Counted from the first letter of the stretch, positions 43,118 to 54,615 are shown. The stretch is 64,000 nt of DNA from JAPORK01 sp026710285 (GCA_965201045.1 OZ241746.1:4650001-4714000); one strand, 5' to 3'. Numbers and translations are program-made. The notes: generated from the letters alone by a model not told the origin.

Positions 43118-46100
43118 TTATAAAGGCTTTGTAATTACCAACATTTTTATGTGTGTCCATGGATTAACTTGTATTACTCCAAAATTTGATGCAACCTCTT
43201 TTATCGGTTCCATGCCACGAATATAGTCCACACTACCAGGTCCAAAGACTCTTGCAGCTTCGGTTGCATAACTCGCTATCCACTGACGACCTCCTTCCGA
43301 ATGAGTTACCATAACATATAGCTTGCCACCCGGCTTAAGCACGGTATATGCAAAGTTTAAATAATTTGCTCTTGAATATTCCTGAAGCATTTCATCAAAA
43401 AGATTTAAACCTGCTGTATCTGCTGTCATTACTCCGTCCTGCTCAAACATTACATGATCAGGTCGCACGCCACGAATCCAGGAAAATGTAGTAACACCTT
43501 CGTGATTACAGACTCTACCTCCCAATTGACCACACCCAATAACACCACGGTTTAATTCCTGATTTCCCCCAATAGAGGCACTGGCATTGCCTGCTTCTGA
43601 TTCATTGCCTTCAGCTATATCAGCGACGCTCTCTCCTACCATGTTTTGTGCTTCTCTGTAAGAAGGCAATTCTTCTTCACCATCCATTACTGCCTGATAG
43701 GTCGGAGGTGGATCATTTAATGAAGTAACAGGTAATGTCATTACTGCATCACCTCCTTCTGCTGCCACTCCTTCTGCTGCTTGTGCTGCTCCTTCTACTT
43801 CTGCCACTCCTTGTACTGCTTCTGCAAAAAAACCTGCAACTGCACTTCCTATACCTGCACCAATAGCTATAAGTCCGGCTATAAATAATGCACCTGAATA
43901 AACCCTTCCGGTAATCATTGATGCTTGCTGTAAGCCTTTATTGGCAGGTTTTAATGCTGATGTAAAAGCTAATGTAGCTGGCGCTGCAAAAGCCATACCA
44001 ATTGCAAAGACTGGACCAATAGATAAACTCATGCCACCCCATATTAATGATCTTCCAATCGCCCGGAGAAACTTATTATGCATTTTGTTCATACCCAGAT
44101 TAAAAACAGTATTAGCCATACTAAACATTTTACCTAACCAGTGTGGCATATTACCGCTGGGATCACTATTCATTATCGGATTATTACTACCAAATGCATA
44201 GCCATCACCGGCAGGATCTTCACTAAAAAAGTAGCGTTGAGAGGGATTATAGGTACGATGACCGTTGCCTAAAAACTGCCAGCCTGTTGCGGCATCAGTT
44301 ATTTCACCATCAAATCCTTTTAATGTCTGTTGAAAAGCCGGAACTACTGTCTTCTGTTTTTCATAAGACCATACCATGCCATAGGGACTATAAACGTTAT
44401 GCTGTTGTATAGTCCACTGTTTCGATGTTTTATCTTTCTTTAATACACTGATTACATCGCCTTTATAATCACTTTCATTCCAGTTAGTAATTGTATTATC
44501 AATTGCTTTTATCTCTGATGACGGATAGCTAATTGTGTGTCTGTTATTAGCTGTATCAGTTACAATTTCACTGCTGAGTACTCCTCCCTGATAAATCATC
44601 TGCCGGACTCCCTTTGCAGTCATGATTTTAACTTCTTGACCCTGACCATTGTAATCATAGCGGCTAACCATACCCGCAGCATTAATGACTTGGGTTATCT
44701 GGTTAAAAGGGTTATAAGCAATTTTGTTACCTTTACCATCAATAAGCATATTTCCGGTTGCATCATAAATAAAGTTATGGGTGTCAGATTGCTGATTATT
44801 CCATTGTGTATTGATCGCAGTTAATCGCATTGGTACCTGATCATTTGCATAGATATAAGATGTTGTTTTAGTCAATGAACGCCTTTGACCAGATGAAGTA
44901 TCAATTAATTTTTCGGTAACACCTGCAATACGATTGAGTCGTGTAAATTTATAATCTTGCTGTATAATAGCTGGTGCTGTTTTCAGGTTATCACCATTAA
45001 ATGCTGTATCATGCGGACAAAGCCTGTTATCTCCTTCACAATTCATTGATACCAGATTATCCATAAGGTCATAACGATAATTTATTGTTGCCTGATTATT
45101 TTGATCATCACTCCGTTGTAAGTGGGTAATATTTCCATCAGCATCATAAACAAAAGATTCAGCGTGTAGCGGTTTTCCATTAATGCTGTCTTTTACTGTT
45201 TCTACCTGACCCCATGGATTATAAGTAAACATACGTATCATACCACTTCCATATACTTTTTTTACGATACGGGAAAAAGGATCGTATACTAACTGTTCAA
45301 TTGCTGTTGTATTACCAGTATTTTCCTGATATATTTTCTCTGCAGGTCTGACCAGTTTGTCAAAGATATAATTGATTTTATTATGCTGAGAATCTGTACA
45401 ACTGACAAGGTGATGGTAACTATTGTAAACCAACGTTTCAGTACTGTTTACATATCCGTTAATACCTTTATGTACCGTACTTTCTAATAGCCCGTCATTT
45501 CGATAATGATAAGTGGTCACACCGGTATTATCAGTCACTGTCAATGGTTTATGATTAGTATGATCATAACTAATCTGTAAAAATGTTTTACCATCAAGAC
45601 TGTCCGCTACAGCCAGTCCAATATTGTTATAAGACAAAGTTATATGATGTCCATTGGATTTATCAATACCAGATAACTGACCATTAATATTATAATGATA
45701 AGTGGTTTTTTTACCATCTTCTTTTGCAAACCACAATTTTTGACCTGCTGCATTAAAGCCTGCTGATTCCAGCAGATATTGCCCTCCCTGTACAGGCATA
45801 ACCAGATGCTGAATAACATGACCGGTCAGATCATAAACGTTATGTATTTTATCTCCCATAGGGCTGATTATATCTGTTACATCTCCAAAACTGTCATATT
45901 GTTTTTTTACGACTCTGCCCATAGGATCGATAGTACTGACAAGACGATCAAAACCATTGTAGGTCATTCTGGAAACTCTTGCACCTGGCTGTTTATCTCC
46001 CTGTGTACAGAGTGTGCTGACAGAAGGCAGAGTGCCTTTCGTTGCTGGTAATACAATCTGTTCAACCGGTTTTCCTGTTACACTGCTAAGACCTATGGTT

Positions 46101-48631
46101 ATAGCAGTACGATTGTCTTGTGCATCTTCTGTGTAGTGGAGCTCACAGCGGTATGCATTATCATATTTGGTAACATCTGTTTCTCCATCAGGCAGATATT
46201 TTCTGATTAAACGACCAAGAACATCATAATCAAAACGGGTAGTCAGCGCTACCGGCACTCCCTGAGTCTGTGTATAAAGTGTACTCGTTGCCACTTCTCC
46301 TTCAGCATTGTAACTGATCTTTGTTTGTTGCTGCCACAATCCAGGTTGAAGATGTCCCGAAAGATCAGTTTTTTCAAGATATGTCGCCAGTTTTCTACCT
46401 GTACCATCAAAAACTACTTTTTTCTGCATGCCATCAGGTGCTGTTACAATCACACTGTTTTCATTTGCAGATAATCGGTACTGATTCCGGATTGTAGCTG
46501 CAAAAGGTGTACCGATTGCATCCGTACGTTCTATCAGCCGACCCAGTGCATCATATTTAAAAGTTTGAATATCTTTTTTATCTTCAGAAATTACCCGTAG
46601 GGCTTTAGGCATAAATAAGCTTTTTTCAGTTATTACTGATGATACAGTCTGTTTTTTTGCTATATCAATATAATCTGAAATTGTTTCGGTACCCTCTTTA
46701 TTTAAGATGTATTGATAATGGTGGTTAATTTTCTTAACACTTTGTGCCGGAAGATTAGCGCCTGTTAATTGTTTATCTTTTAATAAACCATACGTCAGCG
46801 GATTATTCTTATTCTGATAGTAATAATGTGTTTCAGTTCGTTGTTCACTACCACTTTTAACAGTGCTTTTATACAGTACCAGCGTATACCCTGATTTATT
46901 TATGTTATCTTGTTTTTGGTAATCCATTATTGTTGTTACTGGTGGTAGATGAGTACTATTTTTTACTGGAGCAGGAAAAAATACAGTTTTTTCTACTAAA
47001 GAAGCTACCGGCCAGCCAACAGGTGCAACAGGACAGTGATTGTTTCCATCTTTTGGACAGTAAGTTGTGGTTGTTTTGCGACCATAACTATCGGTTTGGC
47101 TGATTAACCGTCCGTAATCATCGTAACTTTTGTTAACTACAGTTTCTGCAGGTGCAGAAAGATTATCACCCCAGCTTTTGGTGACAATTTTTAAAGGTAA
47201 AGAATAAGTATCCGGCAGTTGATTAAAAGAAGTATTTGCACAACCATCTCTTTTATCTGTACGACAAAAATAAACTTCAGTCTCATTGAGTGCCTTCTTC
47301 GTTTTATCACTGACCGTTTTAGTATCAATTAACAAATGATATTTGTTATAAGTTCTAAATGTTTGTATCTGACCGTTATCTTCTTTTGTCTGATAAGTAT
47401 AACCAGAAGGTGCCTCAAACAGTATATCTTTCTTTAAACCAGGTAGTGCAGTTAAACCAGAATTGAAACCAAGGTAATCATGGCTGTCACTGTTAGTCGA
47501 AGTATAGCTGTAATCTATATCCATCGGTGGCTGATTTGCACCGGGAATGGTTTTTACATGCTTAATCACACACATGGATGCAAAGGGTTGTGATGCATTG
47601 AGATTACTCATAATACCGGGTAATTTCATTGCATGACTACAATCATAAGTAAATTGTTTTTCCATTCCGGTAAAGTAGTGAATCCCTGTCAGTAGATCCT
47701 CACCGTTATGGGTATTGTAACTTAAATGAACCAACCCGGAATTATTAGTAGTCTGCTGATGATTACTTCCCGGAAACCAGATATTATGTACTTCATCATT
47801 TTCCAAACCAATACGTACACTGACCGGATTTCCCTGAACATCATAACTGTTAACAGTCAGATAGTTATCTTTTCTTGTCAACCAGATTGAATGACCATTA
47901 TCGTCAGTTATTTTTTTTAAAATATGGCTTCCGGACATATAATCAAAATTAACACCCTCTCCATTTTGTTGTTCCATACGAATTTCATAACCGTCATGGT
48001 CTAAAATATCCTGTAATCCGTTGGTTGATCTAATGACAAAATTCCCTTTTTTATCGTTGGTAATGATGACATCTTTCAGCTTGTGATACAGTGGATGCCA
48101 GCTTCCATCAGGCTGTTGTTCGAGAAAAAAACTTTTTCCTCCTGCCGTGTTTAACTGATGAGTAGCCGGATTGTAGTGAGTAAGATTCCATGCCCAACCC
48201 CGTCCTAAATGATCCGGATCACCTTTTGCGCCACTGTTATAATTCATTTCCAGATCAATATCAGGACCATGACCAAAATTACTCTGCAATACACCCGTTT
48301 TTATAGAAACAAGCAGCATACCCGTCCTGGGATCTACCTCACTGTTTCCACTTTTAGCAAAATTAAAAGAGTTGGACCATATGGACAAACCACCACCTGA
48401 TTCAGCCATTAACAAGCTATGTGGATTCGTTTTATTTTTTTTAATTGCCACATTTTTATCTGAAGTATTTTTTTTTATTAATCTTTTCTTATTCGTGTAA
48501 GCACTATTTTGGTGAGGTTTGATTTTTCCAAAAGCTAAGCTTATTTTTCCAAAAGATAAACATAAAAATAGGAATATCAGCATATTCGGATTAAAATACA
48601 TCCGTTTATTTATTATTTTTATAATCTGCAT
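43118..48631 (-). CDS. RHS/YD-repeat exported protein with PPxY-bearing linker, copy 9
   Basis: 1,837 residues from MQIIKIINKR at 48631, the start shared with copies 10 and 11; the frame also allows an ATG at 48643. The signal segment ends LAFGK. DPSGN is at about 1490. The linker after the hydrophobic segment is unlike the others. It contains DPPPTY (residues 1640-1645) and LPSYREA (1655-1661), a PPxY and an LPxY motif 10 residues apart. Such motifs bind WW domains of eukaryotic proteins such as NEDD4-type ligases. The tail has IGCG near 1698, CNH, TTFS, FDEMLQEY and LKPGG near 1765. A host role is inferred only from these motifs. An orphan leader of a lost copy lies downstream. Confidence 0.89.
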   Translation of the reverse strand: MQIIKIINKRMYFNPNMLIFLFLCLSFGKISLAFGKIKPHQNSAYTNKKRLIKKNTSDKNVAIKKNKTNPHSLLMAESGGGLSIWSNSFNFAKSGNSEVDPRTGMLLVSIKTGVLQSNFGHGPDIDLEMNYNSGAKGDPDHLGRGWAWNLTHYNPATHQLNTAGGKSFFLEQQPDGSWHPLYHKLKDVIITNDKKGNFVIRSTNGLQDILDHDGYEIRMEQQNGEGVNFDYMSGSHILKKITDDNGHSIWLTRKDNYLTVNSYDVQGNPVSVRIGLENDEVHNIWFPGSNHQQTTNNSGLVHLSYNTHNGEDLLTGIHYFTGMEKQFTYDCSHAMKLPGIMSNLNASQPFASMCVIKHVKTIPGANQPPMDIDYSYTSTNSDSHDYLGFNSGLTALPGLKKDILFEAPSGYTYQTKEDNGQIQTFRTYNKYHLLIDTKTVSDKTKKALNETEVYFCRTDKRDGCANTSFNQLPDTYSLPLKIVTKSWGDNLSAPAETVVNKSYDDYGRLISQTDSYGRKTTTTYCPKDGNNHCPVAPVGWPVASLVEKTVFFPAPVKNSTHLPPVTTIMDYQKQDNINKSGYTLVLYKSTVKSGSEQRTETHYYYQNKNNPLTYGLLKDKQLTGANLPAQSVKKINHHYQYILNKEGTETISDYIDIAKKQTVSSVITEKSLFMPKALRVISEDKKDIQTFKYDALGRLIERTDAIGTPFAATIRNQYRLSANENSVIVTAPDGMQKKVVFDGTGRKLATYLEKTDLSGHLQPGLWQQQTKISYNAEGEVATSTLYTQTQGVPVALTTRFDYDVLGRLIRKYLPDGETDVTKYDNAYRCELHYTEDAQDNRTAITIGLSSVTGKPVEQIVLPATKGTLPSVSTLCTQGDKQPGARVSRMTYNGFDRLVSTIDPMGRVVKKQYDSFGDVTDIISPMGDKIHNVYDLTGHVIQHLVMPVQGGQYLLESAGFNAAGQKLWFAKEDGKKTTYHYNINGQLSGIDKSNGHHITLSYNNIGLAVADSLDGKTFLQISYDHTNHKPLTVTDNTGVTTYHYRNDGLLESTVHKGINGYVNSTETLVYNSYHHLVSCTDSQHNKINYIFDKLVRPAEKIYQENTGNTTAIEQLVYDPFSRIVKKVYGSGMIRMFTYNPWGQVETVKDSINGKPLHAESFVYDADGNITHLQRSDDQNNQATINYRYDLMDNLVSMNCEGDNRLCPHDTAFNGDNLKTAPAIIQQDYKFTRLNRIAGVTEKLIDTSSGQRRSLTKTTSYIYANDQVPMRLTAINTQWNNQQSDTHNFIYDATGNMLIDGKGNKIAYNPFNQITQVINAAGMVSRYDYNGQGQEVKIMTAKGVRQMIYQGGVLSSEIVTDTANNRHTISYPSSEIKAIDNTITNWNESDYKGDVISVLKKDKTSKQWTIQQHNVYSPYGMVWSYEKQKTVVPAFQQTLKGFDGEITDAATGWQFLGNGHRTYNPSQRYFFSEDPAGDGYAFGSNNPIMNSDPSGNMPHWLGKMFSMANTVFNLGMNKMHNKFLRAIGRSLIWGGMSLSIGPVFAIGMAFAAPATLAFTSALKPANKGLQQASMITGRVYSGALFIAGLIAIGAGIGSAVAGFFAEAVQGVAEVEGAAQAAEGVAAEGGDAVMTLPVTSLNDPPPTYQAVMDGEEELPSYREAQNMVGESVADIAEGNESEAGNASASIGGNQELNRGVIGCGQLGGRVCNHEGVTTFSWIRGVRPDHVMFEQDGVMTADTAGLNLFDEMLQEYSRANYLNFAYTVLKPGGKLYVMVTHSEGGRQWIASYATEAARVFGPGSVDYIRGMEPIKEVASNFGVIQVNPWTHIKMLVITKPL

Positions 48632-48707
48632 ATCTCCATCCATAACCTAATTTTAGTTAAATTTATAATATGAGTTGTATTCTAACATATACGGAACTTT
48701 ATTGAAT

Positions 48708-48740
48708 TTAGACAAGAAATATTTATTTTAGTTTTATCTT
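48708..48740 (-). promoter_or_regulatory. Conserved leader box, copy 9
   Basis: TTAGACAAGAAATATTTATT then TTAGTTTTATCTT on the plus strand, 77-109 bases upstream of the start. Confidence 0.5.
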
Positions 48741-48954
48741 ATTTAAACTATATAAAATTATTATTTTTTGATAAAACGACAAAAAAATTTTATGTTTATT
48801 GATATGATAATTAATGGTTTTACAGATCTTTGGTTTTTTTATTATGTGTACTGGTAGTATACTTTTTTAATTGTAAAAAGTATCAAGTATGATATGGATA
48901 ATCATCAAAACAGCTTCAGATAGATTTCCAATATACGACGTTCAATGAAAAAAA

Positions 48955-48985
48955 GATACCGGTAAAAATTTAATTTTTCGGCACC
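48955..48985 (-). terminator. Intrinsic terminator downstream of copy 10
   Basis: On the minus strand GGTGCCG pairs with CGGTATC using two G-U pairs, followed by seven T (48954-48948). It is a diverged form of the GATACCGG hairpin. Confidence 0.65.
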
Positions 48986-49134
48986 ATATAATATAAAAAA
49001 CCAGTTATTTCAAATTGTTTTATCTATAATTTATGCAATTTGGTATCAAACAATTATTCATTTATACACACAAATCAGTTATATTTAACGCTATTATTGC
49101 TAAAGTGTAAAGCAAAGTCTAAGTGCTCATTCTA

Positions 49135-52100
49135 TTAATTATAAGGCTTTGTAAGTACCAACATAGATCTGTATATAGATGAACTAACTTTTGCAGTCCC
49201 AAAACGTGCCAGAACCTGGTTTATATTTCTTATACCTTCAATGTAATCAATATCATTAGCTCCAAAGATTAGTATGCCCAGTTTTTCATACACCTTCATC
49301 CACCTGGCACCTCCAACAGAATTATTTATGATAACATACAGCCTGCCACCTGGCTTTAGTGTGGTATAAGCTAACTCTAAATAATTTTCTCTTACATTTT
49401 CCTGAAGTGCTTCACCAAAAATATTTTCAGCTTGTATATTTGTTGTCATGTCTCCGGTTGCTTCATTAACATATGCTACGTGATCAGGTTTCAGCAAAAA
49501 ATCACTGGAAATTGTAGTAACATCACTATGATTACAGAATAGATTTTCCCTCTGACCACACCCAAAAACAACCTGTCTTGATTTCGGAGGACCACCTGCA
49601 GAAGCATCGGCATTGCCTGCTGCCTCAGATTCATTATCTGCACCCATATCTGCATTGTTTTCTACTGCTGCTTCTGCGACATTCGTTCCTGCCGGAGTGG
49701 GTTTCAGCATTGCAAAAGCTTCCTCATCGATTGGAAGCATAGCAGCTGATACCATTTCTCCTTCTTTTCCTAACCTTATCAGCAAACCTGATACTCTTAA
49801 TAGTTCTGGTAGCAAATCTGCTACTACTTCACCTATTCCTCCACCAATAGTTGCAAGTCCGACCACAAATAATGCGCCTGCATAAACCCTTCCGGTAATC
49901 ATTGATGCTTTTTGTAAACCTTTGTTAGCCGGTTTTAATGCTGATGAAAAAGCTAATGTAGCCGGAGCTGCAAAAGCCGCACCAATTGCAAAGGTTGGAC
50001 CTAAAGATAAACCCATGGCACTCCACATCAGTGATCTTCCAATCGCCCTGAGAAACTTATTATGCGTTTTGTTCATCCCCAGATTAAAAACAGTGTTAGC
50101 CATACTGAACATTTTTCCTAACCACTTTGGCATATTACCGCCAGGATCACTGTTCATTATCGGATTATTACCACCAAAGGCATAACCATCACCGGCAGGA
50201 TCTTCACTGACAAAATAGCGTTGAGACGGATTATATGTACGATGACCGTTCCCTAAAAATTGCCAGCCTGTTGCAGCATCAGTTATTTCACCATCAAATC
50301 CTTTTAGTGTCTGCTGAAAAGCAAGAACTGTTGTTTTTTGTCTTCCGTAAGACCACACCATACCATAAGGACTATAAATGTTATGTTGTTGCACAACCCA
50401 TTGTTTTGATGTTTTATTTTGTTTTAATATACTAATGACATCGCCTTTATAATTACTTTCATTCCAGTCAGTAATCGTGTTATCAGTTGTTTTTATCTCT
50501 GCTGATGGATAGCTAATTCTGTGTATATTATTAGCTGTATCAGTTACAATTTCATCACTGAGTGTCCCTCCCTGATAAATCATCTGTCGGATACCCTTTT
50601 CAGTCACAACTTTGACTTCTTTTCCCTGACCATTGTAGTTATAGTGACTGATCATACCCGAATTGTTAATGACTTGGGTTATCTGATTAAAAGGGTTATA
50701 ACTAATTTTATTACCTTCACCGTCAATGATCATATTTCCGGTTGCATCATAAACAAAAACATGGGTATCAGGTTGCTGATTATTCCATTGTGTACTGATT
50801 GCAGTTAACCTGAGTGGTATTTTAGTATCTGCATAGGTATAAGACATCATTTTACTCAGTGAATGCCACTGACCAGATGAAGTATCAATTAATTTTTCGG
50901 TAACACCTGCAATACGATTGAGTCGTGTAAACTTATAATCCTGTTGTATAATCACCGGCGCTGTTTTCAGGTTATCACCACTAAACGTTGTATCATGCGG
51001 ACAAAGTTTACTATCACCATTACAATGCATTGAGACCAGATTATCCATACGATCATAACGATAACTTATTATTGCCTGATGATTCTGATCATCATTATAT
51101 TGTAAACGGGTAATATTTCCATCAGCATCATAAATAAAATATTCAGCATGAAGGGGTTTTCCATTAATGCTGTCTTTTATTGTCTTTACCTGACCCCATG
51201 GGTTATACGTCAAAATACGTATCATACCACTTCCATATACTTTTTTTACCAGACGTGAAAAAGGATCGTATACTAACTGCTCAATTGCTGTTGTATTACC
51301 GGTATTTTCCTGATAGATTTTTTCTATGGGTCTGACCAGTTTGTCAAATGTATAACTGATTTTATTCTGCTCGGAATCTGTACGACTGACAAGTTGGTGG
51401 TAGCTATTGTAAGCCAGTGTTTCAGCACTACTTGCATACCCGTTAAGCCCTTTATGTAGCGTACATCCTAACAGCCCGTCATTTCTATAATGATAAGTAG
51501 TGACGCCGGTATTATCAGTGACTGTCAATGGTTTATGATTAGTATGATCATAGCTAATCTGTAAAAATACTTTGCCGTCCAGACTATCTGCTACAGCGAG
51601 TCCAATGCTGTTATAAGATAAAGTGACACGATGTCCATTGGCTTTATCAATAGAATACAACTGACCATTAATAGTATAATGATAAGTGGTTTTTTTACCA
51701 TCCTCTTTGGCTGACCACAATTTTTGACCTGCTGCATTAAAACCTGCCGATGCCAGCAGATATTGTCCTCCCTGTGCAGGCATAACCAGATGCTGAACAA
51801 CATGACTGGTCAGATCATATATATTATGTAGTTTATCTCCCACAGGACTGATTATGTCAGCTACACGTCCAAGTGCATCATATTGTTTCTGTACTACTCT
51901 TCCCATAGGATCTATCGTACTGACAAGACGATCAAAACCATCATAGGTCATTCTGGAAACTCTTGCACCTGGCTGTTTATCTCCGGCTGTACAGAGTGTT
52001 CTGACAGAAGGCAGAATACCTGTTGTGGCAGGTAATATAATTTGTTCAAGCGGCTTTCCTGTTATACTACTAAGACCTATAGTTACAGCAGTACGATCAT

Positions 52101-54615
52101 TTTGTGCATCTTCTGTATAATGGACTACACAGCGTTGTGCATTATCATAGGCGGTAACTTCTATTTCTCCATCAGGAAGATGTTTTCTAATCAAACGTCC
52201 CAGGACATCATAGTCAAAACGGGTAGTTAGTGCTACAGGTGCTCCTTGACCCTGTGTATAACGTGTACTCGTTACCACTTTTCCTTCGGCGTTGTAACTA
52301 ATCTGTGTTTGTTGCTGCCATAATCCGGGTTGAAGATGTCCCTGAAGATCAGTTTTTTCAATGTAAGTAGCCAGCTTTCTCCCTGCACCGTCAAAAATTA
52401 CTTTGTTCTGCATACCATCAGGTGCAGTTACAATCACACTGTTTTCATTTGCAGATAACCGGTACTGATTTCGAATTGTGGATTCAAAAGGGGTACCTGT
52501 TGCATCAGTACGTGCTGTCAGTCGACCCAGAGCATCATACTCAAAAGTCTGAATATTTTTTTTATCTTCAGAAATAACTCGTAATGTTTTAGGAATAAAT
52601 AAGCTTTTTTCAGTGATTGGTGATAATACAGACTGGTTGTTTTTTGTATCAATAGAATCTGAAGTCGTTTCGGTACCATTTTTATTTAAAACATATTGAT
52701 AATGGTGAATAATCTCCTTAACACTTCCTTCAGGAAGATCACTACCTGTCAGCTGTTTCTTTTTTAATAAACCATAAGTCAATGGATTATTTTTATCCTG
52801 ATAATAGTAACGTGTTTCTGTTCTTTGTTCATTACCACTTTTAACTATATTTTTATACAGTACCAGTGTATAACCTTGTTTATTTCTGTTGTCTTCTTTT
52901 TGGTAATTCATTATTGTTATCAGCGGAGGTAGAAGATTAATGTTTTTTATTGAAGCAGGGAAAACTTCTATCTTTTCTACTAAAGAAGCTACCGGCCAGT
53001 CAGCTGGTGCAGCAGGACAGAGATTATCTCCATTTTGTGGACAGTAAGTTGTTGTTGTTTTACGACCATAGCTATCAGTTTGACTGGTTAACCGTCCGTA
53101 ATCATCACAACTTCTGTTAACTACAGTTTCTACCGGTGCAGACAAGTTATCTCCCCAGTTTTTAGTGACAACCTTTAAAGGCAGAGAATAACTATCTGGT
53201 AGTTGCTCAAAAGAAGTATTTGCGCAACCATCTCTTTTATCTGTACGACAAAAATAAATTATCGTCTCACTGAGTGGCTTATTGGTTTTATCACTCACTG
53301 TTTTAGCATCAATTAACAGATGATATTTATTATACGTTCGAATGGTTTGTATCTGCCCGTTATCTTCTTTTGTCTGATAAGTATAAGCGGAAGGTACTTC
53401 AAACAGTATGTCTCTCTTTAAACCAGGCATTTCAGTTAAACCAGCGTTGAAGCCAAGATAATCATGGTTGTTACTGTTGGTCGAAGTGTAGCTGTAATCT
53501 ATATCCATCGGTGGCTGATTTGCACCGGGAATCATCCTGACCTGACTAACCACACACATCGATGCAAAGGGTTGTAATGGATTCAGATTTCTGATAATTC
53601 CGGGTAATTTCATGGCATGACGACAGTCATAAGTAAACTGTTTTTCCATGCCGGTAAAGTAGTGAATGCCTGTGAGCAGATCATGTCCGTTATGGATCTC
53701 GTAACTTAAATGAACCTGCCTGGAATTATCAGTACTCTGCTGAGGGCGACTTCCCGGAAACCAGATATTACGCACTTCATTATTGTCTAAACTAATATGC
53801 ATGTTAACTGGTTGTCCCTTTACATCATAACTGGTAACAGTCAGATAATTATTTTTTCTTGTCAACGAGATTGAGTGACCATTATCGTCGCTTATTTTTT
53901 TTAAAATATGGATTCCTGCCACATAACCAAAATTAACACCGTCGCCATTTTGTTGTTCCATACGAATTTCATAGCCATCATGATCTAAAGTATCCTGTAA
54001 TCCATTTGCAGATTTAATCACCATGCGTCCTTGATTATCCTTAGTAATTATGACATCTTTTAATTTGTGATACAGTGGATGCCAGCTTCCATCGCTCTGT
54101 TGCTCCAGGAAAAAGCTTTTTCCCTCTGCTGTGTTTAACTGATGAGTCGCCGGATTATAGTGGGTCAGATTCCATGCCCAGCCACGCCCCAGGTGATCCG
54201 GATTACCTTTTGCGCCACTGTTATAGTCCATTTCCAGATCAATATCAGGACCGTGACCAAAATTGCTCAGTAATAAACCCGCTTTTATAGAAACCATCAG
54301 CATACCTGTCCTGGGATCCACTACACTGTTTCCGCTTTTAGCAAAATTAAATGAATTAGACCAAATGGATAGACCGCTACTTTTTGATGCACCTAATAAT
54401 AAGTGATGATGAGTCTTATTTTTATTTTTTGACTCTGTATCTGAAGTATTTTGTTTTAGTGGTAGCTTCTCATGATTAACATAAGAACTACCCGGATAAA
54501 TTTTGTTTTTTCCAATGGCTAAATTTATTTTTACAAAATACAAACAAAACAACAAAAAAGACAATATACTTATATTAAAATATAGTCGTTTATTTACTAT
54601 TTTTATAATTTGCAT
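49135..54615 (-). CDS. RHS/YD-repeat exported protein with methyltransferase-like C-terminal domain, copy 10
   Basis: 1,826 residues from MQIIKIVNKR at 54615; the frame also opens five codons earlier at 54630, but the conserved AGAGAT-ATG context marks the inner start. The signal segment ends VKINLAIGK. The core ends DPGGN near 1490 and has GGNNP where most have GSNNP. The linker is rather short (332 residues from core to end) and less acidic at first. The tail has FGCG near 1684, CNH, TTIS and LKPGG near 1753. The FDEILQEY segment has become FGEALQEN, so the conserved acidic position differs. Shell closest to copy 11. Confidence 0.89.
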   Translation of the reverse strand: MQIIKIVNKRLYFNISILSFLLFCLYFVKINLAIGKNKIYPGSSYVNHEKLPLKQNTSDTESKNKNKTHHHLLLGASKSSGLSIWSNSFNFAKSGNSVVDPRTGMLMVSIKAGLLLSNFGHGPDIDLEMDYNSGAKGNPDHLGRGWAWNLTHYNPATHQLNTAEGKSFFLEQQSDGSWHPLYHKLKDVIITKDNQGRMVIKSANGLQDTLDHDGYEIRMEQQNGDGVNFGYVAGIHILKKISDDNGHSISLTRKNNYLTVTSYDVKGQPVNMHISLDNNEVRNIWFPGSRPQQSTDNSRQVHLSYEIHNGHDLLTGIHYFTGMEKQFTYDCRHAMKLPGIIRNLNPLQPFASMCVVSQVRMIPGANQPPMDIDYSYTSTNSNNHDYLGFNAGLTEMPGLKRDILFEVPSAYTYQTKEDNGQIQTIRTYNKYHLLIDAKTVSDKTNKPLSETIIYFCRTDKRDGCANTSFEQLPDSYSLPLKVVTKNWGDNLSAPVETVVNRSCDDYGRLTSQTDSYGRKTTTTYCPQNGDNLCPAAPADWPVASLVEKIEVFPASIKNINLLPPLITIMNYQKEDNRNKQGYTLVLYKNIVKSGNEQRTETRYYYQDKNNPLTYGLLKKKQLTGSDLPEGSVKEIIHHYQYVLNKNGTETTSDSIDTKNNQSVLSPITEKSLFIPKTLRVISEDKKNIQTFEYDALGRLTARTDATGTPFESTIRNQYRLSANENSVIVTAPDGMQNKVIFDGAGRKLATYIEKTDLQGHLQPGLWQQQTQISYNAEGKVVTSTRYTQGQGAPVALTTRFDYDVLGRLIRKHLPDGEIEVTAYDNAQRCVVHYTEDAQNDRTAVTIGLSSITGKPLEQIILPATTGILPSVRTLCTAGDKQPGARVSRMTYDGFDRLVSTIDPMGRVVQKQYDALGRVADIISPVGDKLHNIYDLTSHVVQHLVMPAQGGQYLLASAGFNAAGQKLWSAKEDGKKTTYHYTINGQLYSIDKANGHRVTLSYNSIGLAVADSLDGKVFLQISYDHTNHKPLTVTDNTGVTTYHYRNDGLLGCTLHKGLNGYASSAETLAYNSYHQLVSRTDSEQNKISYTFDKLVRPIEKIYQENTGNTTAIEQLVYDPFSRLVKKVYGSGMIRILTYNPWGQVKTIKDSINGKPLHAEYFIYDADGNITRLQYNDDQNHQAIISYRYDRMDNLVSMHCNGDSKLCPHDTTFSGDNLKTAPVIIQQDYKFTRLNRIAGVTEKLIDTSSGQWHSLSKMMSYTYADTKIPLRLTAISTQWNNQQPDTHVFVYDATGNMIIDGEGNKISYNPFNQITQVINNSGMISHYNYNGQGKEVKVVTEKGIRQMIYQGGTLSDEIVTDTANNIHRISYPSAEIKTTDNTITDWNESNYKGDVISILKQNKTSKQWVVQQHNIYSPYGMVWSYGRQKTTVLAFQQTLKGFDGEITDAATGWQFLGNGHRTYNPSQRYFVSEDPAGDGYAFGGNNPIMNSDPGGNMPKWLGKMFSMANTVFNLGMNKTHNKFLRAIGRSLMWSAMGLSLGPTFAIGAAFAAPATLAFSSALKPANKGLQKASMITGRVYAGALFVVGLATIGGGIGEVVADLLPELLRVSGLLIRLGKEGEMVSAAMLPIDEEAFAMLKPTPAGTNVAEAAVENNADMGADNESEAAGNADASAGGPPKSRQVVFGCGQRENLFCNHSDVTTISSDFLLKPDHVAYVNEATGDMTTNIQAENIFGEALQENVRENYLELAYTTLKPGGRLYVIINNSVGGARWMKVYEKLGILIFGANDIDYIEGIRNINQVLARFGTAKVSSSIYRSMLVLTKPYN

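Larger units (their letters stand above)
48632..49134 (-). other. Spacer between copies 9 and 10
   Basis: 503 bp, no gene. It holds the copy 9 leader (box 48708-48740) and a hairpin with a U-tract at 48955-48985. The GAGCAC hairpin next to the copy 10 stop has decayed (about 49110-49127). Confidence 0.7.
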
